Source: Rothia sp. (in: high G+C Gram-positive bacteria) (GTDB lineage: Bacteria; Actinomycetota; Actinomycetes; Actinomycetales; Micrococcaceae). From it: a stretch of DNA of 64,000 bases. Within the stretch, counting starts at the first letter, position 1; every line of letters starts with the position of its first letter. The notes under the pieces are model-generated. The model did not search any database. It saw only the letters and a list, made by a program, of their open reading frames with translations, and was not told the DNA's origin. The stretch covers positions 558,001 to 622,000 of the forward strand of contig JAUMWB010000001.1 in NCBI GenBank assembly GCA_030529845.1, read 5' to 3'. A program made the translations under genes and the position numbers. Shown here piece after piece: positions 51,132 through 60,618 of the stretch.

Positions 51132-52325
51132 TTACTGAGAAGGTGGGGCAACCAGAGCAATGTTATCGGCATGGGCCACCGTACCATCGTAGGTCTCCCC
51201 CATAGTTTGTTGAATCTGCTCAGTATGCAGACCCACCATCTGGGCAGTCTCACCTGCGGTATAGGAACTCAAGGCATGAGCAAGCACCTGACCTGCCTCA
51301 TCGACAATAGCCACCGGGCTCCCGCCCTCAAATGATCCCTGCACACTGATCACACCGGCTGCCAACAAAGAACGGCGACGGCGCAGGGCGGCGGCAGCGC
51401 CCGCATCCACAGTAATTGACCCCTCGATATCAGCCAGGTGCTCCAGCCAGAGGGTCTGCACCGGGCGTCGCTCGCCGGTGGCATAGAACCAGGTGCCGAC
51501 GTCCTTACCGGCAAAGGCCTCGCGGGCATTAGCCGCGCTGGTGACCAGCGCCGGAATACCGGAGGCCGCTGCCACCTGGGCAGCCTTCACCTTGGTCACC
51601 ATGCCGCCGGACCCAACCCCGGCAGCGCCCACCGAACCGATGGACATATCTGCCAGTTCAGCTGCATCACGCACGCTGCTCACGCGCTCGCCGCCCTCAT
51701 TGGGGTGGCGGGTGTAGAGAGCATCAACATCTGAGAGCAGCAGCAGGGCGTCAGCCTTGACGGTATGGGCCACCAGGGCCGCGATCCGGTCGTTATCGCC
51801 GAAGCGGATCTCACGGGTAGCTACCGCGTCGTTTTCGTTGATGATGGGCATAACACCCAAGTCAAGCAGGCGCTCCAGCTGGCGGTGGGCGTTCTGGTAG
51901 CGGTCCCGGGCCATGAGGTCTTCGGCCGTCAGCAGTACCTGGGAGACGGTCACACCGTAGCGGGTAAAGATATCGGTGTAGCGGCTCATGAGCAGGGACT
52001 GGCCCACGGACGCAGCCGCCTGCTGGGTTGCCAAATCTTTAGGACGACGCGATAAGCCCAGCGGGGCCAGACCAGCGGCAATAGCACCCGAAGATACGAA
52101 AACCAGCTCAATAGAGGGATGCTCTTTTTTCTTCTTCGCCAGCACATCTGAGATAGTGGCGATAGCAAGCTCGTCCAGGGAGTTTTCAATGGAGGTCAGG
52201 GATGATGAACCAACCTTCACCACAATTCGCTTAGCCCGTGGCATGTCGGAGCGCTCGACGATGGGGCTGCGGCGGTGCTTGCCGCGTGACTCAGCGCTGG
52301 CCTGGAAGGCGTCCTTCAAATCCAA
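51132..52325 (-). CDS. proB: Glutamate 5-kinase
   Basis: 397 residues from TTG 52325 (GGGAG 8 bases upstream). First step of proline synthesis. The amino-acid-kinase domain starts at RIVVKVGSSSLTS and contains VFVSSGAIAAGLAPLG, MPIINENDAVATREIRFGDNDRIAALVAH and GSGGMVTKVKAAQVAAASGIPALV. A C-terminal PUA domain (residues 300-380, GSITVDAGAAAALRRRRSLLAAGVISVQGSFEGG) is present as in long ProB forms. A 25-residue N-terminal extension is unusual; MPRAKR (Met28) is a possible alternative start. Confidence 0.96.
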   Translation of the reverse strand: MDLKDAFQASAESRGKHRRSPIVERSDMPRAKRIVVKVGSSSLTSIENSLDELAIATISDVLAKKKKEHPSIELVFVSSGAIAAGLAPLGLSRRPKDLATQQAAASVGQSLLMSRYTDIFTRYGVTVSQVLLTAEDLMARDRYQNAHRQLERLLDLGVMPIINENDAVATREIRFGDNDRIAALVAHTVKADALLLLSDVDALYTRHPNEGGERVSSVRDAAELADMSIGSVGAAGVGSGGMVTKVKAAQVAAASGIPALVTSAANAREAFAGKDVGTWFYATGERRPVQTLWLEHLADIEGSITVDAGAAAALRRRRSLLAAGVISVQGSFEGGSPVAIVDEAGQVLAHALSSYTAGETAQMVGLHTEQIQQTMGETYDGTVAHADNIALVAPPSQ

Positions 52326-52369
52326 TTGATTAGCTCCCTTAAAGTGTTAACTTTAGCTTCTATGAATAT

Positions 52370-52408
52370 ACAGCAAAGCCGCCCCGGGGACACGCCCCGA
52401 AGCGGCTT
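52370..52408 (-). terminator. Terminator downstream of obg
   Basis: AAGCCGC (52376-52382) pairs with GCGGCTT (52402-52408) enclosing CGGGG/CCCCG; TTTGCTG follows on the minus strand. Confidence 0.7.
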
Positions 52409-52459
52409 CTAACGCATAGTGGAATACGGTTGGGGCGCGGAAGGTGCTCCTACCCCGGC

Positions 52460-54067
52460 CTACTCTTCCTCGGCCGCCCGCTTGGCAGCTCGCTTTTCAG
52501 CCTTAGCTGCCTTGACCTTGGCAGCGCGAGCCTCATCGACAGATTCCGTCCAGATACCTGCCACGCGCTCAGCTTCAAGCTCGGCGCGAGCCTCAGCCTT
52601 GGCGTCCATACGCTCGTGGAACTCAGCCTTGCGCTGGGCGCGGGTGGGGCGAATCAGCTCCTCCAGGCGGGCATCGGTACCGCGCGGGGATGAGAGCAGC
52701 TCGGCACCGCCGACCATGGTGGGCTCCCAGTCAAAGACCACGGCGTCCACTTCTTCACCGATTACCACGGCGTCTCCCGCAACGGCACCTGCCTTGAAGA
52801 GTTCATCTTCAACACCAAGGCGGTTGAGGCGGTCAGCCAGGTAGCCCACGGCTTCATCGTTATTAAAGTCAGTCTGCTTAATCCAGCGCTCGGGCTTCTC
52901 ACCGATCACACGGAAGAGGGGTTCCAGGTTGCGCTCTTCCTTGCGGATGATGAATTCCTGGCGCTTCTTGGAGCGGAAGCCCTTGGGTTTGACCACGGCG
53001 ACATCCTCTGCCGGGGCGCTCTTGCTCTTTTTGCGGGCCTTGCGGTCAGCCTCAACCAACTCTGCCATGGCAAAGGTCAGCTGCTTGAGACCCTCGTGGG
53101 AGGCGGTAGAGATTTCAAAGACTCGGTAGCCGCGCTCTTCGAACATGGGGCGCACGAATTCAGCCAGCTCGCGCGCTTCGGGCACGTCAATCTTGTTGAG
53201 CACAATCAGCTGGGGGCGTTCATTCAGGGGGACGGTGACACCGGCAGTGGGGTCAACCTCGTAGTTTTCCAGTTCACCACGGATAACGTCGAAGTCGCTG
53301 ATGGGGTCGCGGTTGGGCTCTAGGGTGGCGCAGTCAATCACGTGCACCAGGGCGCTGGAGCGCTCAACGTGGCGCAGGAAACGGTGGCCCAGGCCCTTAC
53401 CTTCGGAGGCACCCTCAATCAGGCCGGGCACGTCCGCTACGGTGTAGCGGGTATCGCCGGCTTGGACCACACCCAGGTTGGGAATCAGGGTGGTGAAGGG
53501 GTAATCAGCGATCTTGGGGCGGGCTGCTGAAATCGCGGCAATCAGGGAGGACTTACCGGCTGAGGGGTAGCCCACCAGCGCGACATCGGCAATGGATTTG
53601 AGTTCCAGCACGATATCGCGGGTGGAGCCGGGAATACCGAGCAGGGCAAAGCCGGGGGCCTTGCGCTTGGTGGAAGCTAGGGCTGCGTTGCCCTTACCGC
53701 CGATACCGCCTTCTGCTGCGACAAATTCATCGCCGATGCGAACCAGGTCGGCCAGTACGTTACCGTCGCGATCCTTGACCACGGTGCCCTGGGGAACGGG
53801 CAGAATCAGGTCCTGGCCGTTGAAGCCGTGGGACATATCGCCGCGGCCGATGTCGCCGTTGGGAGCGCTTTGGTGGGGGCTGTGGTGGTATTCAAGCAGG
53901 GTGGTGGTCTGGGCATCGACGCGTAGGATGACGTCGCCACCCTTGCCGCCGTTACCGCCGTTGGGGCCACCGAGGGGCTTAAACTTCTCACGGCGAACCG
54001 AGACACAGCCGTGCCCACCGTGCCCACCGGTTACGTGTAGGACCACGCGATCTACAAATTCTGCCAC
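52460..54067 (-). CDS. obg: GTPase Obg (CgtA)
   Basis: 535 residues from GTG 54067 (AAGGAG 8 bases upstream), giving the canonical start [41 protein letters not shown]. Obg domain 1-160 with Gly-rich loops. G domain 160-345: G1 [13 protein letters not shown]3 [17 protein letters not shown]4 [10 protein letters not shown]. The OCT domain near residues 380-460 ([43 protein letters not shown]) is the actinobacterial form. A basic/acidic tail of about 60 residues ends [11 protein letters not shown]. Ribosome assembly GTPase. Confidence 0.97.
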   Translation of the reverse strand: MAEFVDRVVLHVTGGHGGHGCVSVRREKFKPLGGPNGGNGGKGGDVILRVDAQTTTLLEYHHSPHQSAPNGDIGRGDMSHGFNGQDLILPVPQGTVVKDRDGNVLADLVRIGDEFVAAEGGIGGKGNAALASTKRKAPGFALLGIPGSTRDIVLELKSIADVALVGYPSAGKSSLIAAISAARPKIADYPFTTLIPNLGVVQAGDTRYTVADVPGLIEGASEGKGLGHRFLRHVERSSALVHVIDCATLEPNRDPISDFDVIRGELENYEVDPTAGVTVPLNERPQLIVLNKIDVPEARELAEFVRPMFEERGYRVFEISTASHEGLKQLTFAMAELVEADRKARKKSKSAPAEDVAVVKPKGFRSKKRQEFIIRKEERNLEPLFRVIGEKPERWIKQTDFNNDEAVGYLADRLNRLGVEDELFKAGAVAGDAVVIGEEVDAVVFDWEPTMVGGAELLSSPRGTDARLEELIRPTRAQRKAEFHERMDAKAEARAELEAERVAGIWTESVDEARAAKVKAAKAEKRAAKRAAEEE

Positions 54068-54118
54068 GAGTGCAAGCTCCTTCAATAAAGTTTGGTTTGG
54101 TTATCTAGTCTACAGGGT

Positions 54119-54171
54119 GCCGCCCCTTGCGGGGTTGCCTCTGGTGTGGAGGCGGACGCTGGTGGGCGGCT
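54119..54171. repeat. Nested hairpins with a dispersed 21-bp repeat
   Basis: GCCGCC (54119-54124) pairs with GGCGGC (54165-54170), enclosing CCCC/GGGG and GCCTC/GAGGC stems. Bases 54151-54171 match 22477-22497 at 20 of 21 positions. It lies between rpmA and obg. Confidence 0.5.
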
Positions 54172-54250
54172 TTACCTTCTAGGTGAGGTACGCAAAAGGG
54201 CGACTACGAGTTGCCCCGTAATCGCCCTTTACTGAGGTGAGGTTTAGACC

Positions 54251-54508
54251 TTACTCAGCGGCTGCAAGGATGTTGACTACCTTGCGGCCCTTGCGGGTAC
54301 CGAATTCGACCTTGCCTGCTGCCAGAGCGAACAGGGTGTCGTCGCCACCGCGGCCAACGTTGTTGCCGGGGTGGAAGTGGGTGCCGCGCTGGCGAACGAG
54401 GATTTCGCCTGCGTTGACGGTCTCGCCGCCGTAGCGCTTAACACCGAGGTACTGGGGGTTTGAGTCACGGCCGTTGCGGGTGGAGCTTGCGCCCTTCTTA
54501 TGTGCCAT
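54251..54508 (-). CDS. rpmA: 50S ribosomal protein L27
   Basis: 85 residues, normal size. [70 protein letters not shown] is the L27 sequence; the N-terminal tail starts directly with AHKKG, so no prosegment needs cleaving, unlike in Firmicutes. Follows rplU by 54 bases; obg lies downstream. Confidence 0.98.
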   Translation of the reverse strand: MAHKKGASSTRNGRDSNPQYLGVKRYGGETVNAGEILVRQRGTHFHPGNNVGRGGDDTLFALAAGKVEFGTRKGRKVVNILAAAE

Positions 54509-54561
54509 TGATGCCTACCTTAGGTCAAAGAATGTTGGGGTAAAACCAGTCTAAGCTGAAC

Positions 54562-54873
54562 TTACGCGTTGATCGCGGTGATCTTAACGGTGGTCAGTTC
54601 GGCGCGGAAGCCCTGACGCTTCTTGTAACCGGTCTTGTTCTTGTACTTCTGAATAACGATCTTGGGACCGCGGAGGTCTTCGATCTTTTCTGCGGTGACC
54701 TTGGCTGAAGCCAGGGACTTTGCATCAACGGTGACCTTGTCGCCGTCAACCAGCATCAGCACGGGCAGCTCAATGGTGCTACCGGGCTCGCCAGCGACGC
54801 GGTCAAGGGTAACCAGGTCTCCAACTGAGACCTTTTCCTGGCGGCCGCCAGCGCGGACAATTGCGTATGCCAC
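54562..54873 (-). CDS. rplU: 50S ribosomal protein L21
   Basis: 103 residues from GTG 54873 ([45 protein letters not shown]). An earlier GTG (54885) adds four residues not found in the family. The C-terminus [31 protein letters not shown] is the conserved L21 motif that contacts 23S rRNA. Start of the rplU-rpmA-obg operon. Confidence 0.97.
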   Translation of the reverse strand: MAYAIVRAGGRQEKVSVGDLVTLDRVAGEPGSTIELPVLMLVDGDKVTVDAKSLASAKVTAEKIEDLRGPKIVIQKYKNKTGYKKRQGFRAELTTVKITAINA

Positions 54874-55078
54874 TTGGGAACTCACTTCTTCTTGACGTCA
54901 TTTTAATGGTTCAAAACGAGTTTTCCTGAAAGGAACTCGGGCTCAACAGCAAGGTGGTGACCCGGTTTGCACGGTAAAGACCGGGCGGTTTCAGGTTCTA
55001 TCGTTTTGAGATGGTTTGGCCTTATTCTGTGTGGAATATGCCTAGCTGAGTCCACGCTAACGCTTGCTTGTGGAAACA

Positions 55079-55113
55079 GCACCGACTCACCATTTTACGT
55101 GGTGAGTCGGTGC
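55079..55113. terminator. Hairpin downstream of rne
   Basis: A 14-bp perfect stem, GCACCGACTCACCA (55079-55092) with 55100-55113. Only a weak T-rich end follows on either strand. Likely terminator of rne before the rplU promoter region. Confidence 0.55.
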
Positions 55114-55141
55114 TGAGCAAGATATGTGGTGAACCCCTCAG

Positions 55142-55253
55142 GAGGTATGGCAAGCTCGCAGCGAAGCTGCTGGCTCGGCGGCTGGCGTGAATCGCTTGTG
55201 AGCGAAGCGAACCAGCGAGAGGGTCGGCAGCGAGCGCGAGCTTGCCATACCTC
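55142..55253. repeat. 112-bp imperfect palindrome between rne and rplU
   Basis: Outer arms GAGGTATGGCAAGCTCGC (55142-55159) and 55236-55253 are 18-bp perfect inverted repeats. Inside are GCAGC-gaa-GCTGC, a CTGGCTCG/CGAG-like pair and CGCTT/AGCG stems, so most of the 112 bases can fold. The rest of the gap 54886-55270 holds only the probable rplU promoter region. Confidence 0.6.
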
Positions 55254-55270
55254 GTTATTGGTTGTTTCCC

Positions 55271-58200
55271 TTACTTACCTGCCCGCTTGATATCTGCAGC
55301 TGAGACGCCGACGCCGAGCATGACGGGGACGTCATCGCTGGATGCAGCGGGCTTGGCTGCCTGGTCGATGCTGGCTACCACGGAACTACCGCTTGCGGCT
55401 TGGACCTCTTCGGTGCGTACTTCGGTGGAGCCTGCACCTGAGCTGACGGCGCGACGGGAGCGGCGCTTCTTGCGGGGCGCTTCACTGGGAGCAGCTGCGG
55501 GTGCCGACGCCTCAACCGGAGTTTCGGGTGCTACCTCAGCTTTCTTGCCGGGGGTGGCAACACCAGTGACGGCCGGGTCAGCTATGACCTCGATGGGAGC
55601 CACGTACTTGACGTCGGAGCTTGAGGCGCGGCGGGGCTTGCGAGTGCGACCCTTACCTGACTCATTCTGGTTCCGGGCTCCTCGGCGGTCGGTTCGGTCT
55701 GCACGGCCGGATCGGTCGTTACGGCCAGTTCGCTCACCTGAGTTTGCTGCCTCTTCGCCCTCGCGCGGCTCGTAGTCGCGTCCGGCCTTTTGGGAGGCGC
55801 GGGCACGGGCTTCACCGGCACGAATCGCGTCGAGTCGAGATGAGTTCTGGGTGAAACGGGAGTCCACCTCGGGGTCTACATCAAGTGAGGCATCAGAGTT
55901 GACGGAGAAGTCATCTGCTGAGATGTCTTCACGCTTCTTGCCACCTCGGCGCTTGGACTGATTGCGGGACCTTCCGCGCCCCTCGCTGCGCTCTTCGGTC
56001 TCAGTGTCACTATCGGTATCAAAGACCGCGGCCAGAGATTCGAGAGTGAAGGAGCCCTGCTCCCCCATGTTCTCTTCAGTTTCTGCCTCTACACCGGTGG
56101 GTAGCTCGATGACCTCATCGCCAATGGTGAGCACCTGCTCACCGCGGGCGTCCTGACCCTGCTGGTTTTCCAGCTCAAGGCCGCCCTCGGCACGGCGGTT
56201 GCGCTTGCGGCGCTTACGTTTGCGGGCTGACTTGGACTCGGTTTCTTCCAGCTCTTCTTCGTGGTGGGAGCTGGCAGCGACGATGTTGGCCAGAGCAGCC
56301 CTGCGAGCCTCGGTCTTCTGCTCGTTCTCTTCGTCAACCTCGCTGAAGTCGCGGCGGTTCTGGGTCTTCTGGTTGCGGTAGCGCTTGCGGTCATCGCGCT
56401 CGGCGCGGTGGATGAAGTCGCTGGCACCACCAGAGCGGCCCTTGAGGGGCTGATCGTGTACGAGAATACCGCGGCCAGCGCAGGCTTCACAGGGTTCTGA
56501 GAAGACTTCGAGCAGGCCGGTGCCCATACGCTTACGGGTCATCTGCACCAGGCCCAGGGAGGTAACTTCGGCCACCTGGTGCTTGGTGCGGTCGCGGCCC
56601 AGGCACTCCACCAGGCGGCGCAGTACTAGGTCACGGTTGGATTCGAGCACCATGTCGATGAAGTCGATGACCACGATGCCGCCGATGTCGCGCAGGCGTA
56701 GCTGGCGGACGATTTCTTCGGCCGCTTCCAGGTTGTTCTTGGTGACGGTCTCTTCCAAGTTGCCGCCGGAGCCGGTGAACTTGCCGGTATTGACGTCCAC
56801 CACGGTCATCGCTTCGGTGCGGTCGATGACGAGGGAGCCGCCGGAGGGCAGGTAGACCTTGCGGTCCAGGGCCTTAGCCAGCTGCTCTTCAATCCGGTAG
56901 TGGTCAAAGAGGTCGTCGTCTTCTTCCCACTTCTTCAGGCGGTCCAGCAGGTCGGGGGCAACGTAGGTGACGTAGGCTTCGATGGAGTCCCAGGCGTCCG
57001 AGCCCTGCACCATCATGGAGGTGAAGTCTTCGTTGAAGACATCGCGCACGGTCTTGATGGTCAGGTCGGGTTCCTGGTAGAGCAGTTCGGGGGCCAGAAC
57101 CTTGCGGGATTCACTCTTGGCCTTGATTTCTTCCCACTGCACGCGCAGGCGGTTGATGTCGTTGCTCAGCTCTTCCTCGCTGGCACCTTCTGCGGCGGTG
57201 CGGACAATGACGCCAGCATCCTCAGGCAAACGGTCCTTGAGAATCTTCTTCAGGCGCTGACGCTCAACGTCGGGCAGCTTGCGGGAGATACCGGTCATAG
57301 ATCCACCGGGCACGTAGACCAGGTAGCGGCCGGGCAGGGAGACCTGGCTGGTCAGGCGGGCACCCTTATGGCCAACAGGATCCTTGGTGACCTGCACCAG
57401 GACCGAGTCGCCAGCCTTGAGGGCATTTTCGATCTTGCGGGGGGCACCGTCTAGACCGGTGACGTCCCAGTTAACTTCGCCAGCGTAGAGAACGGCGTTG
57501 CGTCCGCGGCCAATATCGACGAAGGCAGCTTCCATGGAGGGCAGGACATTCTGAACCTTACCCAGGTAGACGTTACCAATCAGGGAATCCTGCTGGGTCT
57601 TGGAGACAAAGTGCTCAGCCAGCACGCCGTCTTCAAGCACACCAATCTGAATGCGGTCGTCCTTCTGGCGTACCAGCATCTGGCGGTCAACGGACTCGCG
57701 ACGGGCCAGGAACTCAGCCTCGGTAATGATCTGGCGGCGGCGGCCGGTGGCGCGGGTTTCACGGCGGCGGATGCGCTTGGCTTCCAGGCGGGTGGAGCCG
57801 CGGACGCCGGTGACCCGGTTGGTGCTGTGGGAGTCAGACAGGCGCGGGGCGCGTACCTTAACGATGGTGTCCTCGGGGTCGCCGTCGGTACCGCCCTCAA
57901 ATTCTAGGTCGGCGTCTCCCCTGCGGCGGCGACGACGACGGTGGGAGGTAATTTCGGGGTCCAGGTCAGCCAGACGACGTTCACGGCGCTCGGCTTCCTC
58001 AGCCTGGCGGCGGGCTTCCTTTTCAGCCCGGAGCTGCTCCATAATTTCGTCCATGTTGGGCGAGTAGAAGAGTAGGTTGTTGGAGCTAACAGCCTCATTG
58101 ACCTGGGCCAGCTCTTCTTCCTTGAGCTCGCGCAGGCTCTTCTGGGGAACCGCTGACTCTTCGGTGCTTTCTGAAGCTGCCTCTTCGGCGCTATCAGTAG

Positions 58201-58459
58201 CCTCGCTTGAGAGGGTTTCTTCTTCGTCCGTCTCTTCTTCTGACGAGGGGGGCTCAGCGGCCTGATTCTGGTCGTCAGCTTCTGACTGCTGGAGCTCTTC
58301 GACCCCCTCGGTCTCAACTAGTGCCTTAGCTTCGGTCCCCTTGGCCTGAGATTCTTCAACCTCGGTGGCAACCTCAGCAAGCTGATCTGCCTGCCCGGTA
58401 GTTTCTACAGCCTGGTTTTCTTCGAGGTTTTCTACTACCTCGGGCTTCTCGCTGCTCAT
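55271..58459 (-). CDS. rne: Ribonuclease E/G
   Basis: 1062 residues. Main endoribonuclease of mRNA decay and rRNA processing. N-terminal 170 residues are acidic and disordered; an Arg stretch (HRRRRRRRGD) follows. The S1 domain is about 270-370 (QQDSLIGNVYLGKVQNVLPSMEAAFVDIGRGRNAVLYAGEV). The catalytic DNase-I-like domain has candidate metal Asp555 (VVDVNTGKF) and Asp599 (VVIDFIDM). The Zn-link motif is PCEAC (657-660). The C-terminal 400 residues alternate basic blocks and acidic linkers, the scaffold region for partners. This central catalytic core with long arms is the actinobacterial layout. Confidence 0.96.
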   Translation of the reverse strand: MSSEKPEVVENLEENQAVETTGQADQLAEVATEVEESQAKGTEAKALVETEGVEELQQSEADDQNQAAEPPSSEEETDEEETLSSEATDSAEEAASESTEESAVPQKSLRELKEEELAQVNEAVSSNNLLFYSPNMDEIMEQLRAEKEARRQAEEAERRERRLADLDPEITSHRRRRRRRGDADLEFEGGTDGDPEDTIVKVRAPRLSDSHSTNRVTGVRGSTRLEAKRIRRRETRATGRRRQIITEAEFLARRESVDRQMLVRQKDDRIQIGVLEDGVLAEHFVSKTQQDSLIGNVYLGKVQNVLPSMEAAFVDIGRGRNAVLYAGEVNWDVTGLDGAPRKIENALKAGDSVLVQVTKDPVGHKGARLTSQVSLPGRYLVYVPGGSMTGISRKLPDVERQRLKKILKDRLPEDAGVIVRTAAEGASEEELSNDINRLRVQWEEIKAKSESRKVLAPELLYQEPDLTIKTVRDVFNEDFTSMMVQGSDAWDSIEAYVTYVAPDLLDRLKKWEEDDDLFDHYRIEEQLAKALDRKVYLPSGGSLVIDRTEAMTVVDVNTGKFTGSGGNLEETVTKNNLEAAEEIVRQLRLRDIGGIVVIDFIDMVLESNRDLVLRRLVECLGRDRTKHQVAEVTSLGLVQMTRKRMGTGLLEVFSEPCEACAGRGILVHDQPLKGRSGGASDFIHRAERDDRKRYRNQKTQNRRDFSEVDEENEQKTEARRAALANIVAASSHHEEELEETESKSARKRKRRKRNRRAEGGLELENQQGQDARGEQVLTIGDEVIELPTGVEAETEENMGEQGSFTLESLAAVFDTDSDTETEERSEGRGRSRNQSKRRGGKKREDISADDFSVNSDASLDVDPEVDSRFTQNSSRLDAIRAGEARARASQKAGRDYEPREGEEAANSGERTGRNDRSGRADRTDRRGARNQNESGKGRTRKPRRASSSDVKYVAPIEVIADPAVTGVATPGKKAEVAPETPVEASAPAAAPSEAPRKKRRSRRAVSSGAGSTEVRTEEVQAASGSSVVASIDQAAKPAASSDDVPVMLGVGVSAADIKRAGK

Positions 58460-58990
58460 CAGCCTTCACTCTCCTTGTGTTCGTATGCCCCTGCCGCACC
58501 GGGGGTCTTGCCTGCTGTCGGTGATCCCTGACCGTGCATGTGGTCGGTCCACCGAAATCCTTGGCTACCCGGTAGAGCCCTGCTCCTTGGCGTACTCGGC
58601 AGGTCAAGGCTTCTGTGCTCCATGCCGAGGGGTACCGGGCCAGCGGCATCAACCCGAGGCAGCACTAGGGCTGCACTTGTGAGGGCAAGACGGTAAGGAC
58701 GCCTGCGGGGAGGCAGTGCGTCACCGGCCGAGTCGGGGTGCCTGCTGGGTAGTGCCGCCGCGTGCGGGCGGCACACTACCTCCCCCATTCTCTCATACCC
58801 GGGGCCTTTTCACCCCATCAATACTCGAACTCAACCCGCACCGGGCCACCCTGCCAGGGGAAGGCGACCACGGGCGTCCTTACCTGAGAACTTTGTAAAG
58901 AAAACCTGCCTCCCCCTGCAAAACCGGCCTTGCTAGTGGCCTGCCCCGTAGTATGGGGAAAGAAAGTTTTGTACATCCTAAGGATTCACC
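58460..58990. other. Gene-free 530-bp region between rne and the VKOR gene
   Basis: Holds the divergent promoters of rne and the VKOR gene. A strong hairpin lies at 58752-58774 (GTGCCGCC/GGCGGCAC, extendable with a bulge to 58748-58780). Other GC-rich segments could fold, and a 300-400-base rne leader is plausible. RNase E mRNAs in other bacteria are autoregulated through long leaders. TAGTAT (58949-58954) may be the -10 of the VKOR gene. No coding frame is convincing. Confidence 0.5.
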
Positions 58991-59617
58991 GTGCCTACCC
59001 CTGTGAACACCACCGATACTGCTAGCTCCATCAGCCAAGCCCAGCTAGACCGCAGGCTCGGCTGGTTTACCCTCATTCCCGGCCTGCTAGCCTTCGGCGC
59101 TGCCGCCATGCTGGTTTACGAGCGCCTGCAGATTTATATGGACGGGGCTCACAAGTCCGTCTGTGATATCAACGCCCTACTCAACTGCGGCACCGTCATG
59201 CGTACTTGGCAGGCTGAAGCCTTCGGCTTCCCCAACCCCTTTATCGGTATTGCCGGTTACGCCATCGTCCTTACCATTTCTACCGCCCTGATTGCCGGTG
59301 CATCCTTTGCCCGCTGGTACTGGGTAGCCATGCAGGTGGGCCACACCCTAGCTATGGCCTTTGTGCTCTGGCTCTGGTACAATACCACCTTTGACATCAA
59401 CGCCCTCTGCCTCTTCTGCATGGTGGTGTGGATCATGCAGACCGCTATTTTCGTCAAGGTCACCACCCGCAATATTCATGCAGGGGTGATACCGGCTTCT
59501 GAGAGCATCCGCCAGGCAGCTCCCAACTGGACCTGGTTCTCTATCTTCCTGGTCTACATCTTGATTTTCGGTATTATCTTTATCCGCTTCTTTGATGTGA
59601 TCGTGGGAATGTTCTAA
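58991..59617 (+). CDS. Vitamin K epoxide reductase (VKOR) homologue
   Basis: 208 residues from GTG. Five predicted membrane helices. The shuttle Cys pair is in SVCDINALLNCGTVM (residues about 58-67) and the active site is CLFC in INALCLFCMVVW (about 139-142); the quinone-site Ser/Thr follow. In actinobacteria VKOR reoxidises a DsbA-like protein and passes electrons to menaquinone, forming disulfides in secreted proteins. No DsbA domain is fused and none is adjacent. Convergent to ndk. Confidence 0.94.
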   Translation: MPTPVNTTDTASSISQAQLDRRLGWFTLIPGLLAFGAAAMLVYERLQIYMDGAHKSVCDINALLNCGTVMRTWQAEAFGFPNPFIGIAGYAIVLTISTALIAGASFARWYWVAMQVGHTLAMAFVLWLWYNTTFDINALCLFCMVVWIMQTAIFVKVTTRNIHAGVIPASESIRQAAPNWTWFSIFLVYILIFGIIFIRFFDVIVGMF

Positions 59618-59635
59618 AACCTCCACCTACTGATA

Positions 59636-59677
59636 AAGGCCGGGGCCCTCACAATGAGGACCCCGGCCTTATTTTTA
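59636..59677. terminator. Bidirectional terminator VKOR / ndk
   Basis: AAGGCCGGGG-CCTC (59636-59650) pairs with GAGG-CCCCGGCCTT (59655-59670) with an internal mismatch; ATTTTT follows on + and a matching A-rich flank lies on the other side. Confidence 0.8.
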
Positions 59678-59695
59678 GGTCAGCGGGAGGTCTAC

Positions 59696-60112
59696 TTAAG
59701 CACCAAACCAGAGGGCGATTTCGCGTTCTGCCGACTCTGCGGAGTCTGATCCGTGGACCAGGTTCTTCTGCACACTCTCACCCCAGTCACGCCCAAAGTC
59801 ACCGCGAATGGTGCCGGGGGCAGCAGTGGTGGGGTTCGAAGAGCCCATCAGGGTTCGGGCACCTTCAAGCACGCCGTTACCTTCAAGTACCAGGGCAACC
59901 ACGGGGCCCGACCCCATGTAGGACACCAGCGGCTCGTAGAAGGGTTTGCCCTCGTGTTCCGCGTAGTGCTGTTCAAGCAGGTCCCGGGAGGGAACCAGCA
60001 TCTTCAGCTCAGCGATACGGTAGCCCTTACGCTCAAAACGGGCCAGCACCTGGCCGGTGAGGTTGCGTTCGACACCGTCGGGCTTGACCAGAATCAGGGT
60101 ACGCTCGGTCAT
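59696..60112 (-). CDS. ndk: Nucleoside diphosphate kinase
   Basis: 138 residues from ATG 60112 (AAAGGAG upstream); the longer in-frame extension has no ribosome site. Balances NTP pools by phosphoryl transfer through a phosphohistidine. Signature RTLILVKPDGVERNLTGQVLARFERKGYRI, and the active-site His in NLVHGSDSAESAEREIALWF (residue about 117). Normal length. Confidence 0.97.
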   Translation of the reverse strand: MTERTLILVKPDGVERNLTGQVLARFERKGYRIAELKMLVPSRDLLEQHYAEHEGKPFYEPLVSYMGSGPVVALVLEGNGVLEGARTLMGSSNPTTAAPGTIRGDFGRDWGESVQKNLVHGSDSAESAEREIALWFGA

Positions 60113-60170
60113 GACAATCTCCTTTGATAGGTCAGGGTGAGTTTTCACCCTAACCCTATCAGAGACCCCG

Positions 60171-60608
60171 CTAGGCGGGGTTAGCTTTCTCCCATTCTTC
60201 TTGCTCTTTGGCGCGGACGGCGTTCTCAGCGTCCAGGCGGGCACCGCGGGTTACCCCGTACCAGTAGGCCACGGCAAAGGCCGCGCCCACGAAGAACATG
60301 GAGGGCAGAGCAAAGCCGACCAGAATCAGTACAAGTTGCAGGCCGTAGCCCAGATGGTAGCCCCAGGGCTTCTTGAGGAAGGCCGGGGTTACCAGAAGGG
60401 CAGCTACCAGAGCCAGACCCAGCACCCAAATCAGTACCTTGACCCAGGTGGGGTCGTTGAAGTGGTGACCAAAAATTGCCAGGGTGGCAAAGAAAGCAAC
60501 TAGGGCTTCGAGCGAGAGCACCATCGAGGTAAACATGACCTTGATGGAGCGCTGCTTCTTGGGCTGGCCCGGGCGCCATTCGCGCTGGGCGCGCGTCATT
60601 TTCGCCAT
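60171..60608 (-). CDS. DUF4233 membrane protein
   Basis: 145 residues from ATG 60608 (GGAG 5 bases upstream; an ATG 3 bases earlier is too close). Four membrane helices: VMFTSMVLSLEALVAFFATLAIFG, VKVLIWVLGLALVAALLVTPAFL, WGYHLGYGLQLVLILVGFALP and SMFFVGAAFAVAYWYGVTRG. It starts 10 bases after folC, the usual neighbour in actinobacteria. The end V-T-R-G-A-R-L-D-A-E is typical of DUF4233. Function unknown. Confidence 0.88.
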   Translation of the reverse strand: MAKMTRAQREWRPGQPKKQRSIKVMFTSMVLSLEALVAFFATLAIFGHHFNDPTWVKVLIWVLGLALVAALLVTPAFLKKPWGYHLGYGLQLVLILVGFALPSMFFVGAAFAVAYWYGVTRGARLDAENAVRAKEQEEWEKANPA

Positions 60609-60618
60609 CATCTCTCCT

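Noticed and set aside
52419-52844. Antisense frames over obg and other GC-rich genes
   Set aside because: Mirror frames of high-GC coding sequence with Ser/Arg/Ala bias.
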